A stretch of 58,948 nt of DNA from an uncultured Bacteroidales bacterium (GTDB taxonomy: Bacteria; Bacteroidota; Bacteroidia; Bacteroidales; UBA932): assembly GCA_905234475.1 (NCBI GenBank), contig CAJOHX010000013.1, positions 1 through 58,948 of the forward strand, written 5' to 3'. This document shows, piece by piece, positions 50,983 to 58,948 of the stretch; the first letter of the stretch is position 1; each line of letters opens with the position of its first letter. Below the pieces are notes generated by a model, which was not told the origin of the DNA, made no database searches, and was given only the letters and a program-made list of their open reading frames with translations. Position numbers and translations under genes: made by a program.

Positions 50983-50990
50983 CAAATATA
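50983..50990 (-). promoter_or_regulatory. -7 box for cassette copy 1
   Basis: TATATTTG on the minus strand; the leader before ATG 50945 would be about 30 bases. It shows that copy 1 can be transcribed independently of copy 2, which ends 38 bases upstream. Confidence 0.6.
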
Positions 50991-51027
50991 GGAAAAATCT
51001 GAAAAAGAACGGGCCCCCGCCCCGGAC

Positions 51028-52725
51028 CTACCGGACCACCTCCAGCGCCGTACGGGCCGAGACGGCCTGCCCCCCGGCGGTCAGACCCTCGGCGAACACC
51101 TCGAAGCGTCCGCTGTAGGCGGGGGTCTTGCACTCGATCTCCATCGACTCGCCGGGGGCGAGGCTCAGCATCGGGTGCCAGTAGAGGGTCTGGCGGTAGT
51201 CGGGGTATTTGGCGCCCACGCCCTCGCAGGTGTAGGCCAGCGGCAGGGAGCAGCCCTGGAAATCGACGATACGGACGTTGTCCTCGAACTGCATCGAAGG
51301 GAGGTTGCCCTTGTAGGTGACGAAGTTGACGATGCCGCTGAAACTGCGGGCGCCGAAGAAGAAGGTGCGGGAGTAGATGTCGATGTGCTCCACGAGCAGC
51401 GGGTCGTAGGCGAGGATCTTCGCGTGGTCGGGCACCGGGATGCCGTCCAGCAGGACCAGCGCCATTCCCTGTGGGAACGAGCGGTGGCCCGAATAGTCGG
51501 TGGTGCTGACCTGGATCTGCGGCCGGCCGTCCACGCGGCGGACGCGGACCTCATGGATGAACTCGACGAACAGCTCCTCCATCACCGGGAAACGGGTGTA
51601 GTCGTCCAGGATATACCGCGTGCGGTCCCGTTCGTCGAAAACGCGGTGCTCGTGGACGGGCAGGGCGTCATAGAGCGTGTCCGCGTCGAAATTGCGCTCC
51701 AGCTGCATGGCAAGCTTGCGCAGCTCCAGCGCCTGGGCGTAGTCTGCGCTCAGCTGCAGCGGCGGGATCTCGCCCGGGGACAGGTCCGGGAAGGGGCTTT
51801 CGATCTCCAGGTGGCAGACATTGTCGCGGCCCGGGTTCTCGATCTCGAGAAACATGTTCTGCGAGCCGAAGATATTGGTGGTGAAGAAGGTGACGGTGCC
51901 GTCGGGCGCAATGGCCTCGGTGTAGAGGTTCTCGCCGCTGCCCGGCGAGGAGAGGAAGGCGTATTTACCGTCCATCGCACGGCGGCCCGCTTCGTCGGTG
52001 CCTGTGACGCGGGCGCGGATGATCTCCCCTTCGTATTCCGGGACAACATCCGCGGCGAATCCCGCCGGGGCGGGAAGCCGGCGGTTCTGCGCGACGAAAT
52101 CGCCGATCCGGCCGCCCGCGGGAGCGGGAATGCCGTCGTCGTGGCGGACGCGCAGGCTGAAGCCGGCCGCTTGCATGCCGCGGTTGGTGACGCGGATGCG
52201 GGCGATGCCGCCGCTCGCGGCAGGCTCGGCGCCAATCTCCAGGCCGCCCTGGTCCGCGGCCGGCGCGGCGGCGGGGGCGTGCGGGACGATCCTCACGCCG
52301 TCCGGGACACGGTCGGCGCTGAAGGTGTTGACCACAGAGATGGTCCGGGCGCCGTCCAGCGGGTCAAAGCCCGTCTCGGAGGCCCCGAGCCGGGTAAAAC
52401 AGAGGATGCGGTAGTTGCCGGTGGGCAGGGTGTCGGGCAGGATGAGGCGCCCGGCCCCGCGCCCGCCGTTTAGGGCGATCTTGGCGGTCTGGACCAGGCC
52501 GGAGGCCGAATGGACCTCCACGTAAGCGATCTTGCTGAAGGTGGAGAGCGCTCCGGTGGCGGCGTCCACGCACCAGGCGGACATCCACACGGCATCGCCC
52601 GCCACATACACTTCGCTGTCGGTCGACAGGTACACGCGCTCGCGCAGCCGCTCCGCCCCATGCAGCAGGCACGGTAGCAGCAGCAGAAGGAGCGCGCAGC
52701 AATATGTCGGAATCAGTCTTCTCAT
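51028..52725 (-). CDS. MG2/TonB-plug-like surface protein, cassette copy 2
   Basis: 565 residues, paralogue of 44599-46284 across its whole length. Signal peptide (MRRLIPTYCCALLLLLLPCL), MG2-like start ERVYLSTDSEVYVAGDAVWM, and plug-like C-terminus (LVLLDGIPVPDHAKI, YSRTFFFGARSFSGIVNFVT). The cysteine motif DFQGCSLPLAYTCEG is identical to copy 1. It follows the DUF4249 gene by 8 bases and ends the copy 2 operon. Confidence 0.75.
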   Translation of the reverse strand: MRRLIPTYCCALLLLLLPCLLHGAERLRERVYLSTDSEVYVAGDAVWMSAWCVDAATGALSTFSKIAYVEVHSASGLVQTAKIALNGGRGAGRLILPDTLPTGNYRILCFTRLGASETGFDPLDGARTISVVNTFSADRVPDGVRIVPHAPAAAPAADQGGLEIGAEPAASGGIARIRVTNRGMQAAGFSLRVRHDDGIPAPAGGRIGDFVAQNRRLPAPAGFAADVVPEYEGEIIRARVTGTDEAGRRAMDGKYAFLSSPGSGENLYTEAIAPDGTVTFFTTNIFGSQNMFLEIENPGRDNVCHLEIESPFPDLSPGEIPPLQLSADYAQALELRKLAMQLERNFDADTLYDALPVHEHRVFDERDRTRYILDDYTRFPVMEELFVEFIHEVRVRRVDGRPQIQVSTTDYSGHRSFPQGMALVLLDGIPVPDHAKILAYDPLLVEHIDIYSRTFFFGARSFSGIVNFVTYKGNLPSMQFEDNVRIVDFQGCSLPLAYTCEGVGAKYPDYRQTLYWHPMLSLAPGESMEIECKTPAYSGRFEVFAEGLTAGGQAVSARTALEVVR

Positions 52726-52733
52726 CAGTCGGT

Positions 52734-53948
52734 CTACTTGTGATCGTTGGGCCAGTCGGCCGGTTTGTTCTTGCTGCCGCCGGATTTGGTACAGTCGATG
52801 CAGACATCCCTGACCCAGATGTAGCCGGTGGGCTCGACGCCCATACCGTAGACGGCGTGCCAGGGCAGCCAGCCGGAATTATAGGCGGCCAGCATGGATT
52901 CATATTTGAGGTCGATCTCGAAGTCTTCGCGCTTGTAGTATCCGCCTCTTGGAGGAATGTAGAATTGCTCCACGTCGTTGTCGTAGTACATCTGGGCCGT
53001 GGCGACGGCGCCGGCGTTGAGATAGCCCAGGATCAGGTAGTCGCGCTCGTTGGTGCAGTGGACGTTGCTGGCCATCTCGCTCGGGGTGGGGGCGAAGAGG
53101 GACCCCTGCTCCTGGGTATTCTGGCGGATGGTCCGCCAGTAGTTGTATGCGTCCGGGCTCAGGGCGGAGAGCTGGAGCGTCATCCGGTACAGCATCTGGA
53201 GCCGCCGGTCCGACAGGTCGATGCGGCGGAAGGAGAGCTCCTCGAAGCGGTCCTCGATCTGGTTCTCCGTAGAGAAGATCTGGATGTCGGCCGCATCCGT
53301 GTGGCTCCAGCAATAATAATAGTCGCCGCCGCCGACCCGGATCCCGCCGGGGCCGAAAACGACGCTGGCGGAGAGGTCGCTGTGGTATTCCCAGTCCTCG
53401 TTGTAGGTCCACCGGAAATGGTGGGCGCCGTTGCAGTGCATGCTCAGGCCGATGTGCAGCTCGTCGAACTGGTCGTTCTTCCAGTAGGACAGGTCGTCGA
53501 TGACCGGGGCGGGGCAGACTTCCAGCCAGTCGGACTCGAGCTTGTGGCCGTCGTCGATCGAGCAAACCAGGCGGTAGCGCTGGTCGGTGCGGAGGCCGCG
53601 GGTGTCGAACTGCAGCTGGCTCCACATGCCGAGCGTGCTGGAGTAGGGCTGGCCTGTGGGATCGGTGCCTTCGATGCGCGTGCCGTCCTCGCCCTCGATG
53701 TAGCCCACGGGATTGGTGGTCTGGGAGATGTATATGAACGAGCTGCTGCTGTAGGGGTATTGATTCAGCGGCTGGGCGTAGGAGAAGCGGATGGTGGTGA
53801 CCGCGCCGATCAGGATGTCCCCGTCCACCACGAGCGGGTATTCCCCATCTTCGAGGGTAATGTCGTAGGGATATTTGCAGGCCGCTGCGCAGAGCAGCAG
53901 GGCGGCGATGGCCGCGAGACGCCGGAAAAGGTTCGTTTTCGTTGCCAT
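52734..53948 (-). CDS. DUF4249 lipoprotein, cassette copy 2
   Basis: 404 residues. Lipobox in AIAALLLCAAACKYPYDI, then the DUF4249 opening DGEYPLVVDGDILIGAVTTI. The C-terminal CIDCTKSGGSKNKPADW parallels copy 1, and ESDWLEVCPAPVIDDLSYW and HIGLSMHCNGAHHFRWTYN are family blocks. Start overlaps the receptor stop by one base. It is diverged more than the receptor pair, so ligand recognition may differ. Confidence 0.85.
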   Translation of the reverse strand: MATKTNLFRRLAAIAALLLCAAACKYPYDITLEDGEYPLVVDGDILIGAVTTIRFSYAQPLNQYPYSSSSFIYISQTTNPVGYIEGEDGTRIEGTDPTGQPYSSTLGMWSQLQFDTRGLRTDQRYRLVCSIDDGHKLESDWLEVCPAPVIDDLSYWKNDQFDELHIGLSMHCNGAHHFRWTYNEDWEYHSDLSASVVFGPGGIRVGGGDYYYCWSHTDAADIQIFSTENQIEDRFEELSFRRIDLSDRRLQMLYRMTLQLSALSPDAYNYWRTIRQNTQEQGSLFAPTPSEMASNVHCTNERDYLILGYLNAGAVATAQMYYDNDVEQFYIPPRGGYYKREDFEIDLKYESMLAAYNSGWLPWHAVYGMGVEPTGYIWVRDVCIDCTKSGGSKNKPADWPNDHK

Positions 53949-56565
53949 CAGAATTTCAAGTTAAGGTTGATATACGGGATGGGGCAGGCGAACACCGACA
54001 GCATGTAGCTCTTGTCGCCCTCGAAGAAGATCGAATAGGCGTTCTTGCGTGCGGTCACGTTGTACACGCCGATGGTCCAGGACATGTGCGAGAACTGCCG
54101 CAGGTAGTGGCCCGGGTCGATGTTGACCGACAGGTCCAGCCGGAAGTAGTCGGGGATGCGGTGGGCGTTGCGGCGGGTGTAGGCGAGCCGCAGGCCGGCA
54201 GGGTGACGGGCCGCCCTGTGGAATACTCGAGGTTGGCGGACACGGAGTAGCGGTGGGTGAACTTGTAGTTGGCCACGAGCTTGACTTCGTGCGGCTTGTC
54301 GTGCGGGGCGTTGTACCATGCGCCGCCGTTGATCGTCTCCACGCCGCGGTCCTGCATTTCGCGCAGGTGCGAGCGTGCATAAGTATAGGATAGCCAGCCG
54401 GTCAGCTTGCCGCTGGTCTTCTTGGCCATCACCTCCACGCCGTAGGCCCGGCCGTAGGTCTCCACGAGATAGTCGGGCAGGTCGGGATTCATCAGCAGGG
54501 TGGCGCCGGACTTGTAGTCGAGCTGGTGCGCCGTGTGCTTGTAGTAGGCCTCGACCGTCAGGTCCACGGAGCCCACGGTCCAGTACAAGCCCGCCGCCGC
54601 CTGCCAGCCCGTCTGCGGGCGGACGCGGGCGGTGGACAGCTGCCAGGTGTCGATGGGCGAGATGCTGGAAGTGTTGGAAATCAGGTGGATGTGCTGGCTC
54701 ATCGTGTTGAAGCCCGCCTTGAACGAGAGGTTGTCCAGGAAGGAATACTTGCCGGACAGGCGGATTTCGGGATTCAGGTAGAACTTCGACGGGTTCAGGG
54801 CCAGCAGGCCGCTCAGGCGCACGCCCGCGTCGAAGGAGAGCTTCGGGCTCACGGTCCAGCTGTCGCTGGCAAACAGGGACGGCTCCAGCGCGTTCTGCGG
54901 ATCCAGCCGCGTGTTGGCCACGAGGGAGCCCTCGTAGAGCGGGGACATGGCTCCGGGCTGCAGGTTGTAGAAGGTGGCCTGTGCGCCGAACGTCAGGCTG
55001 TGCGCGTCGGTGGCCGCATAGCGGAAGGTGCCCTTGGCGAAGCCCTGGCGGATGCCCGTGGCGACGCGGTAGCCGGACAGCTGGTTTTCGCCCAGGGTGT
55101 TGTCCAGGGTGGCGGCATACTGGTCGTAGCCGGCCACGGCCGTGAGGTTGAGGCGGCTGCTCAGGCGGCTGCGCCATTTCAGCGAAGCGTTGAGATTAGA
55201 GTAGCGGAAGGTCGTGTCGCGGCTGAAGCCGAAATGGTCGCGGGACCAGTAGACGTAGGCCTGCAGGGTGTTGTCGTCGTCAATCTTGTGCGTCACCGAA
55301 GCGTTGAGGTCGCTGAACGAGGCCCGGCCGCCGTGGTAGTTGCTGTCTTCCGGCAGACGGCCCAGGAGCCAGTTGGAATAGGTCGTGCGGCCGCCCACGA
55401 TGAAAGTTGTCTTGCCCTTGGAGATGGGCCCCTCGAGCAGGAAGCGGCTGGTCAGCAGCCCCAGGCCCAGGGCGCCCGCCACCTTGTTGGCGTTGCCTTC
55501 GCGGCCGCGAACGTCCAGCACCGACGAGATGCGGCCGCCGAACTCCGCGGGGATGCTGCTCTTGTAGAGCTCCACTTCGCTCACCACGTCCGGGTTGAAG
55601 GCGGAGAAGATGCCGAACAGATGGGTGGGGTTGTAGATCGTGCCGTCGTTGAGCAGGATCAGGTTCTGGTCGGTCGAGCCGCCGCGGACGTTGAAGCCGC
55701 TGGAGGCCTCGCCGACGGACTTGACGCCCGGCAGGGTGAGCACCGCATGGATGATGTCGCCTTCGCCGAAGGCGGTGGGAATCTTGTTGATGACCTCCAT
55801 CCGGACGCGCTCGATGCCCATCTTGGCGTCGCGGTGGTGCGACACGGCGTCGGCCGAGATGACGGCCTCGGCGAGGGCAGTCACCTTTTCTTTCATTACC
55901 ACGTCGAGCGTGCCGTCGTCGTAGACTTTCAGCGTAAGATGCATGTCCTCAAGGGAATATCCGCTTAGGTTGAGCTGGCCGTCGCCCAGCGGAAGCGCCA
56001 CGCGGTAGAAGCCGTCGGCGTCCGTCACGGCGTAGGCGCCGGTCTTGTCGTCGTAGACCGACACGCCGGTGAGCGGCTCGCCGGAGGAGACGTCGCGCAC
56101 GTGCCCCGTGAGGTAGGCCTTGCCGCTGGCCTTCGCGCCGGGTTCGCCGATCTCATAGACCTTGTTCTGGAAAGTAGCCACGGCGCTCTGCTCCGACAGG
56201 TACTGCCGCAGGCCGTCGTCCCCGCCCGCCGGGCGGTCCTCCGTGAAGAGGCCGAGGGGGAGGTCGGTGAAGACGGACTTGCCGCGCAGGATGAAGCGGG
56301 CATCGCCGTAAGTGCTTATAATATAACCTTTTTCGCGCAGCTGCGCGTAGGCGGCGTCAAGAAATTCGCCGCGGGGTGCGCTCACGCTGAAAGTGGCCTG
56401 TTCGGCCTCGTCCTTGACCACGTAGAAATCCTCCGGGAACTCCCGGTTCAGGAAGCTCACGAGCGAATCCAGCGGCACGCGGCGCACCTCGAGCCGCTCC
56501 TGGGCGGAGAGGCCGGCCGTGCCGGCGAGCAGGGCGGACAGCAGGATCAGGAACGCTCTTCTCAT
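53948..56565 (-). CDS. STN-type TonB-dependent receptor, cassette copy 2 (frame broken near 54195)
   Basis: Start ATG 56565. Same domain order as copy 1: STN (about residues 22-90), carboxypeptidase-like (FLTGHVRD-type, 145-220), plug (SGFNVRGGSTDQNLILLN) and barrel. It is strikingly similar to copy 1 from the plug to the barrel. At 54190-54205 about 25 bases present in copy 1 are missing, which shifts the frame. The open frame from the start stops at 54055, but the correct end, PIPYINLNLKF, is intact in the other frame down to 53948. Either an assembly error or a recent inactivation. Overlaps the upstream gene by 4 bases. Confidence 0.88.
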
Positions 56566-57299
56566 AGGCTGGCGGCGATTTGAAGGACGAGCTCGCAGTA
56601 TGCGTCGAGACTGATATTGGACTTGTCGAGCCTGGCGGCCCGGACGGCCTTGCGGACCTCGCGCTTGCGGTCGCCGAACTTGCCGATCAGGGCTTCGCGG
56701 CCGCGGAAGCGGGAAACGCGGCCCCCGCGGTCGCGGAAATAATAGGAAGTGGAAATGGCGTAGTAGGAGGTCAGGTTGTCGCGGTAGTCCGGGTCTTCAT
56801 AGCCGATGGCCTCGCCGTTGACGTTGTGGGTGTTGGGGGCGATCTGCTTGTTGACGCGCTTGTAGACGTGCTCGGGCCCCGGCCCGAACACTTCGTAGAA
56901 GCCTTCCGAGAGGTCCTTCGTGCCCGGCCCCACGCCGACGAAACGGTGTCCCTCCACTTCGAACGAACTCACCTGGTCCGGGGTGAGGGAGATGGCGAAG
57001 GCGCCGTTGGACAGCTGGACCAGCAGGCGCTGGGCCATGGCGTCGATGTTGAGGGGAATGCCGACGTAGCTGTTGCCTTCGAACACGATGTCCCCGGGCT
57101 TGAACTCGCGGGTGCTCCAGTAGGGATGGCCGTTGGCGATGTATTCATACCGCTCGGCCTGCGGCCCGCGGAAGAGGGCGGAACGGTCGCCGGCCGCCTC
57201 TTGGAAGGCCTGCAGCTCCGGACTCGTCTGCGCGCGGGCCGGCAGCGCCGCTGCCAGCAGCGAGATCACTCCGCCAACGATCAGGACAGTTCTTTTCAT
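56562..57299 (-). CDS. Small secreted protein, first gene of cassette copy 2
   Basis: 245 residues from ATG 57299 (MKRTVLIVGGVISLLAAALP). The ORF is open for 25 more codons upstream, but those lie in the promoter. Paralogue of 50211-50945: signal peptide, GHPYWSTREFKPGDIVFEGN, VNGEAIGYEDPDYRDN, and a basic FGDRKREVRKAVRAARL segment near the C-terminus. Family unknown. It leads the copy 2 operon. Confidence 0.7.
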   Translation of the reverse strand: MKRTVLIVGGVISLLAAALPARAQTSPELQAFQEAAGDRSALFRGPQAERYEYIANGHPYWSTREFKPGDIVFEGNSYVGIPLNIDAMAQRLLVQLSNGAFAISLTPDQVSSFEVEGHRFVGVGPGTKDLSEGFYEVFGPGPEHVYKRVNKQIAPNTHNVNGEAIGYEDPDYRDNLTSYYAISTSYYFRDRGGRVSRFRGREALIGKFGDRKREVRKAVRAARLDKSNISLDAYCELVLQIAASL

Positions 57300-57304
57300 C
57301 AACA

Positions 57305-57312
57305 CAAATATA
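57305..57312 (-). promoter_or_regulatory. -7 box for cassette copy 2
   Basis: TATATTTG on the minus strand, ending 5 bases before ATG 57299, so a leaderless transcript is expected. Copy 1 has the same box but with a longer leader. Confidence 0.6.
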
Positions 57313-57393
57313 GCGGGTTTTTGCGGAAATCCCGTTATTATAACACCGCCCCTGCCGAAATACTGCTTCTGCACGCCGAAATACTTGCAATGC

Positions 57394-57424
57394 TTTGGAA
57401 TTTCGCGAAATATGTCTAAATTTG
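57394..57424 (+). promoter_or_regulatory. Full Bacteroidota promoter for rpsO
   Basis: -33 box TTTG (57394-57397), spacer of 19 bases, -7 box TAAATTTG (57417-57424). This is a textbook match. The leader to ATG 57486 is about 55 bases, in contrast to the near-leaderless genes elsewhere here. Confidence 0.85.
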
Positions 57425-57485
57425 CACGCTTTTTCCCGCGGTGGGAGAAAGAAGTGTAAGTTTAACCCCAATTTTTTGCTGAGAA

Positions 57486-57748
57486 ATGGCTGAATATTTG
57501 ATGCCTGAGAAGAAGCAAGAGATTTTCGCGAAGTACGGGAAGTCCAATAAGGACACCGGCTCTCCTGAGAGTCAGGTTGCTTTATTTTCCTACCGTATCG
57601 CTCACCTTACCGAGCACGTGAAGAAGAACAAGAAGGACGTTCCCTCCTTCGCCTCGTCGGTAAGCGCCGCCACATCCTGGATTATCTTCAGGCGACGGAC
57701 ATCGAGAGATACAGGAATATCGTCAAGGAGCTTGGTCTCCGCCGATAG
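57486..57748 (+). CDS. rpsO: 30S ribosomal protein S15 (reading frame broken near 57645)
   Basis: S15 binds 16S rRNA in the central domain of the small subunit. The first half ([20 protein letters not shown], then [20 protein letters not shown]) and the second half in another frame ([20 protein letters not shown], ending KELGLRR at the stop 57746-57748) are both well conserved. Between 57639 and 57649 only 11 bases separate KKD from RLVG where S15 has about 8 codons, so about 13 bases are missing. As S15 is normally needed for growth or near so, an assembly error is likely. It is followed by a terminator and pnp. Confidence 0.87.
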
Positions 57749-57763
57749 CCACGATAGGAAAAC

Positions 57764-57800
57764 AAAGGGGGTGGTTCCCGGGTGGGACCATCCCTTTTTT
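57764..57800 (+). terminator. Hairpin terminator or attenuator between rpsO and pnp
   Basis: AAAGGGGGTGGTTCCC (57764-57779) pairs with GGGACCATCCC (57784-57794) around a GGGT loop, with G-T pairs and small mismatches, followed by TTTTTT. It may limit read-through from rpsO into pnp. Confidence 0.75.
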
Positions 57801-57838
57801 GACGGAAAAGACGTAAAAGACGCAATAGAGAAACAGTA

Positions 57839-58948
57839 ATGAACGTAATCACCAAAAAGATCGAGCTCGCGGACGGCCGCGTGATCGAGATCGAGACCGG
57901 CAAACTGGCCAAGCAGGCCGCCGGCTCCGCCGTTGTCAAGATGGGAGGCACGATGGTCCTCGCCACCGTGACCTGTGCCGACGAAGTCAAGGAAGGCACC
58001 GATTTCATGCCCCTCACCGTGGACTACCGTGAGAAGTACTATGCCGCAGGGCGTTTCCCCGGCGGCTTCCTGAAGCGCGAGAGCAAGCCCTCCGACTACG
58101 AGGTGCTCATCGCCCGCCTGGTGGACCGTCCCATCCGCCCGCTGTGGCCGGATGATTTCCACCTGGAAGTTTTTGTCAATATCAACCTGATCTCCGCCGA
58201 GAAGGACATCCAGCCCGACGCCCTCGCCGGCCTGGCCGCCTCCGCCGCCCTCGCCACCTCCGACCTGCCGTTCGGCGGTCCCGTGTCCGAGGTCCGCGTG
58301 AGCCGTATCAACGGCGAATTCGTCATCAACCCCAATTTCTCCCAGATGAAGGACTCCGACCTCGAGCTGATGGTCGCCGCCACCGAGGAGAACATCATGA
58401 TGGTCGAGGGCGAGATGAACGAGGTCTCCGAGCACGACATGCTCGAGGCCATCAAGTTCGCCCACGAGGAGATCAAGAAGCACTGCCGCATCCAGAAGGA
58501 GCTCATGCACGAGCTCGGCACCGACGGCCCGAAGCGCGAGTATCCCCACGATCCCGAGGACGAGGAGCTCAAGAAGGCCGTGCACGACTTCTGCTACGAC
58601 AAGTGCTACGCCCTTGCGAAGGCCGCCAAGCCCAAGAAGGAGCGTGAAGAGGGCTTCAAGGCCATCAAGGAGGAGTTCCTCGCCACGATTCCCGAGGAGG
58701 AGCTCGAGGAGAAGACCCCGCTCGTGGAGCGCTACTACCACGCCGAGGAGAAGGAAGCCATGCGCAACATGATCCTCGACGAGGGGATCCGCCTGGACGG
58801 CCGCGTCTGCAACGAGGTGCGCCCGATCTGGTGCGAGGTGGACTACCTGCCCTGCGCCCACGGCTCCGCCATCTTCACCCGCGGTGAGACCCAGTCCCTC
58901 GCGACCGTGACCCTCGGCACCAAGATGGATATGAAGGAGATGGACGAG
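57839..58948 (+). CDS. pnp: Polyribonucleotide nucleotidyltransferase, N-terminal part (runs off window)
   Basis: 370 residues visible from ATG 57839 ([19 protein letters not shown]). The first RNase PH domain shows [40 protein letters not shown] and [13 protein letters not shown]. The start of the second RNase PH domain follows ([40 protein letters not shown]). PNPase degrades RNA 3' to 5' by phosphorolysis. Standard rpsO-pnp order. Confidence 0.96.
   Translation, partial: MNVITKKIELADGRVIEIETGKLAKQAAGSAVVKMGGTMVLATVTCADEVKEGTDFMPLTVDYREKYYAAGRFPGGFLKRESKPSDYEVLIARLVDRPIRPLWPDDFHLEVFVNINLISAEKDIQPDALAGLAASAALATSDLPFGGPVSEVRVSRINGEFVINPNFSQMKDSDLELMVAATEENIMMVEGEMNEVSEHDMLEAIKFAHEEIKKHCRIQKELMHELGTDGPKREYPHDPEDEELKKAVHDFCYDKCYALAKAAKPKKEREEGFKAIKEEFLATIPEEELEEKTPLVERYYHAEEKEAMRNMILDEGIRLDGRVCNEVRPIWCEVDYLPCAHGSAIFTRGETQSLATVTLGTKMDMKEMDE

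Larger units (their letters stand above)
44599..57299. repeat. Tandem duplication of a four-gene outer-membrane cassette
   Basis: Units 44599-50945 and 51028-57299 have the same gene order on the minus strand: small secreted protein, STN-type TonB receptor, DUF4249 lipoprotein, MG2/plug-like protein. The overlaps within the unit are the same in both copies (4 bases, 1 base, then about 10 bases). Each unit has its own TATATTTG promoter. Confidence 0.85.

Noticed and set aside
57600..57660. Programmed frameshift in rpsO or lysS
   Set aside because: There is no slippery heptamer or stimulatory structure, and conserved residues are missing at each break, which a frameshift would not restore. Loss of bases explains it better.

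Overview
The window reads as chromosomal DNA of a GC-rich member of the Bacteroidota, most likely an uncultured Bacteroidales of gut or rumen type. The evidence is the gene content: SusC-like TonB-dependent receptors paired with DUF4249 lipoproteins, a moxR/bat aerotolerance operon, PPi-linked pyruvate phosphate dikinase, a Bacteroidota-style ParC and an alpha-2-macroglobulin. The promoters agree, because most promoter-facing gaps carry the Bacteroidota -7 box TAnnTTTG. Family level cannot be resolved by reading alone.

Layout. 1-1346 (minus): DUF4249 lipoprotein followed by the start of a TonB-dependent receptor that runs off the window. 1396-4992 (minus): lysS, a SpoU/TrmH methyltransferase, aroE and a PPC-domain gene. 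5035-7509 (plus): recJ and a membrane protein. 7511-14337 (minus): tonB/exbD/exbB system, an rluB-like pseudouridine synthase, era and parC. 14547-22679 (minus): moxR, DUF58, a DUF4381-like gene, batA, batB, batC and a fused batD-batE. 22706-23530 (plus): truA. 23527-31113 (minus): folC, a giant alpha-2-macroglobulin and an LD-carboxypeptidase lipoprotein. 31165-36431 (plus): a PurL/AIR-synthase-like protein, PhoH and ppdK, ending at a strong terminator. 36496-37836 (minus): DUF389. 37.9-41.1 kb: a less GC-rich accessory patch with an Rpn-type nuclease gene and an in-frame fusion of an ECF sigma factor to a beta-barrel protein. 41285-44618 (plus): an EF-hand membrane protein and a glycosyltransferase. 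44599-57299 (minus): a tandemly duplicated four-gene outer-membrane cassette (small secreted protein, STN-type TonB receptor, DUF4249 lipoprotein, MG2/plug-like protein). 57486-58948 (plus): rpsO and the start of pnp.

How the parts fit. The TonB/ExbB/ExbD genes supply energy for receptors such as those in the duplicated cassettes. The bat operon, alpha-2-macroglobulin, LD-carboxypeptidase and cassette proteins are all envelope functions. Translation and RNA genes (lysS, truA, trmH, rluB, era, rpsO, pnp) fill the rest.

Most unusual signals: (1) structured palindromic elements sitting in frame inside conserved housekeeping proteins (TrmH, TruA, the ParC tail), with related half-sites in an intergenic region, resembling the logic of Rickettsia palindromic elements; (2) the tandem four-gene surface cassette; (3) the ECF sigma/beta-barrel fusion; (4) -7 boxes so close to start codons that several mRNAs should be leaderless; (5) a recurrent pattern of short apparent deletions that break otherwise conserved genes (lysS, rpsO, a glycosyltransferase, a TonB receptor), which may be assembly damage and should be checked first.
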